From: Acinetobacter sp. ANC 4910
Lineage (GTDB): Bacteria; Pseudomonadota; Gammaproteobacteria; Pseudomonadales; Moraxellaceae
Assembly (NCBI RefSeq): GCF_004331035.1
Contig: NZ_SJNT01000024.1
Location: 40,999 to 104,998, forward strand
Length of the DNA stretch: 64,000 bases
Reading direction: 5' to 3'
Notes under the pieces: generated by a model
Told to the model about the DNA's origin: nothing
Seen by the model: the letters and a program-made list of their open reading frames with translations, nothing else
Databases searched by the model: none
Shown here: in pieces, positions 63,291 to 64,000 of the stretch
How the letters are laid out: the number at the start of each line of letters is the position of its first letter
How positions within the stretch are numbered: the stretch's first letter is position 1
Position numbers and translations under genes: made by a program

Positions 63291-64000
63291 TTAAAGTTCT
63301 GGCTTTATTGTTACTTTTTCACTATTCAGCCATTTATGAACTAATTCATCACCACTAAAAGTAGTCCAAGATAGTCCCTCATTTATTATACTTTTGCTAA
63401 CAAAATATTCTAAGGAAGTATAACTCCAATTTGGCCCAATACTGCGTATATGGGACGGAGTTTTATTATTTAATTTACAATATTCCAAATAGGATGTGAT
63501 CCTTGCAATAAACATTTTATTTACAAAAAAATGATCTCGGTCTTTGCATTCCCCATGTTCTAAACTATACAAACTAGAAGCAACTTTATCCGCTTGAAAA
63601 TTTAACAAACTATTCACAACCAAGAGGTTATACTTTTCAACTAATTCAACAAGCACATAATCTAATTCGATAGATTTTTCAATTGGGATAGGCCTATATT
63701 TTTGTATATTTGAAATCAATTTATATGCATCTATAACTTTTTGCTCAATAATAAATTCTCTAATTTCTTTAACGTCTAGATAATTAAGCTCATAATATTC
63801 AAATTGTTTACTTAAATCTTCTAACAAGTGATTAAAATTCTCATATTCTAAATCAAAATTTAGAAAAGTATTTTCACTATTGAATAAATATCTATATTTC
63901 TTATACTTATTTAAAACTTCCAAACTTATTGAATGTGATTTTTTAATAAAAAAAAGATTATTTTCATGAAGAATTTTTTGGATTTCCTCATGCTTTTTTG
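63291..64000 (-). CDS. hypothetical protein, 5' end beyond the window
   Basis: The minus-strand frame is open from the window edge to the stop at 63291, about 236 codons. No in-frame ATG occurs in the outermost part, which reads KKHEEIQKILHENNLFFIKK, so the gene almost certainly starts past 64000. It is helical, rich in Asn, Lys, Tyr and Glu, with FNHLLEDLSKQFEYYELNYL and a C-terminal GPNWSYTSLEYFVSKSIIN. No TM segment or known motif is seen. Island cargo, function unknown. Confidence 0.65.
   Translation of the reverse strand, partial: KKHEEIQKILHENNLFFIKKSHSISLEVLNKYKKYRYLFNSENTFLNFDLEYENFNHLLEDLSKQFEYYELNYLDVKEIREFIIEQKVIDAYKLISNIQKYRPIPIEKSIELDYVLVELVEKYNLLVVNSLLNFQADKVASSLYSLEHGECKDRDHFFVNKMFIARITSYLEYCKLNNKTPSHIRSIGPNWSYTSLEYFVSKSIINEGLSWTTFSGDELVHKWLNSEKVTIKPEL

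Larger units (their letters stand above)
52061..64000. mobile_element. Gamma-Mobile-Trio-like genomic island inserted in greB (right end not in window)
   Basis: The left boundary is where greB homology stops, 52060/52061. The island carries two large tyrosine recombinases and a small partner in overlapping frames, a replacement greB, a Mokosh-like defence pair and further AT-rich cargo. Gene sizes and order fit the described gmtY/gmtZ/gmtX trio and recall tnpABC of Tn554. Composition is markedly richer in A+T than the flanking chromosome. The other end, and the missing 5' part of greB, should lie beyond 64000. Confidence 0.8.

Noticed and set aside
1..64000. CRISPR arrays, rRNA operons, prophage structural genes, replication origin
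   Set aside because: No regularly spaced repeats, rRNA segments, capsid or tail genes, or DnaA-box clusters were found on reading.

Overview
The window looks like chromosome of an Acinetobacter species (Moraxellaceae). It is AT-rich and carries gammaproteobacterial housekeeping synteny: zapA-6S RNA, ygfB-pepP, ubiH-ubiI, yraN-rsmI. It also carries the fused RNase H / DNA polymerase III epsilon gene known from Acinetobacter. The species cannot be named from sequence alone.

Left part (1-23 kb): the end of pyrC overlaps rnt. Four identical tRNA-Glu(UUC) genes are interleaved with a small membrane ORF, an amino acid permease and an alpha/beta hydrolase. A GST and an Old Yellow Enzyme converge. 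A minus-strand run follows: a lipoprotein transglycosylase MltD with eight LysM repeats, leading 14 nt later into a yejABEF-type oligopeptide importer. Then come rnhA-dnaQ, a ChpA-N-terminus-like helical protein coupled to nudC, yraN / BON lipoprotein / esterase, rsmI and sutA.

Middle (23-34 kb): the ancestral ygfB-pepP-ubiH-ubiI locus is split by about 5 kb. The inserted DNA holds small AT-rich membrane ORFs, a P-loop kinase and the oxygen-dependent, folate- and B12-independent methionine synthase genes mesX (DUF1852) and mesD, with a flavin reductase. A ZapB-like coiled-coil gene, zapA and 6S RNA follow.

Purine catabolism (34-48.4 kb): amidohydrolase, NMT1/SsuABC-type ABC importer, 2OG-Fe(II)/IPNS-like oxygenase, allA, allantoicase, GntR/FCD regulator, hpxO, a porin, an NCS2 urate/xanthine permease, hiuH and uraD. 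The steps from urate to glyoxylate are present except allantoinase. TGGTNNNACCA-type palindromes lie in front of three of these transcription units and look like the operators of the GntR protein.

Right part (48.5-64 kb): a LuxR regulator, an aldehyde dehydrogenase, tRNA-Ser(UGA) and then a genomic island. The island starts inside greB: only the 3' two-thirds of the host gene is visible. It carries a tightly overlapping operon of two tyrosine recombinases plus a small partner, matching the Gamma-Mobile-Trio layout (gmtY-gmtZ-gmtX). The fourth gene of that operon is a complete but divergent greB, so the element appears to replace the gene it breaks. Cargo includes a Mokosh type I-like anti-phage pair: a pseudokinase/SF1-helicase fusion and a two-HKD phospholipase-D-fold protein. 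The island runs past the right edge, where a hypothetical gene is cut by the window.
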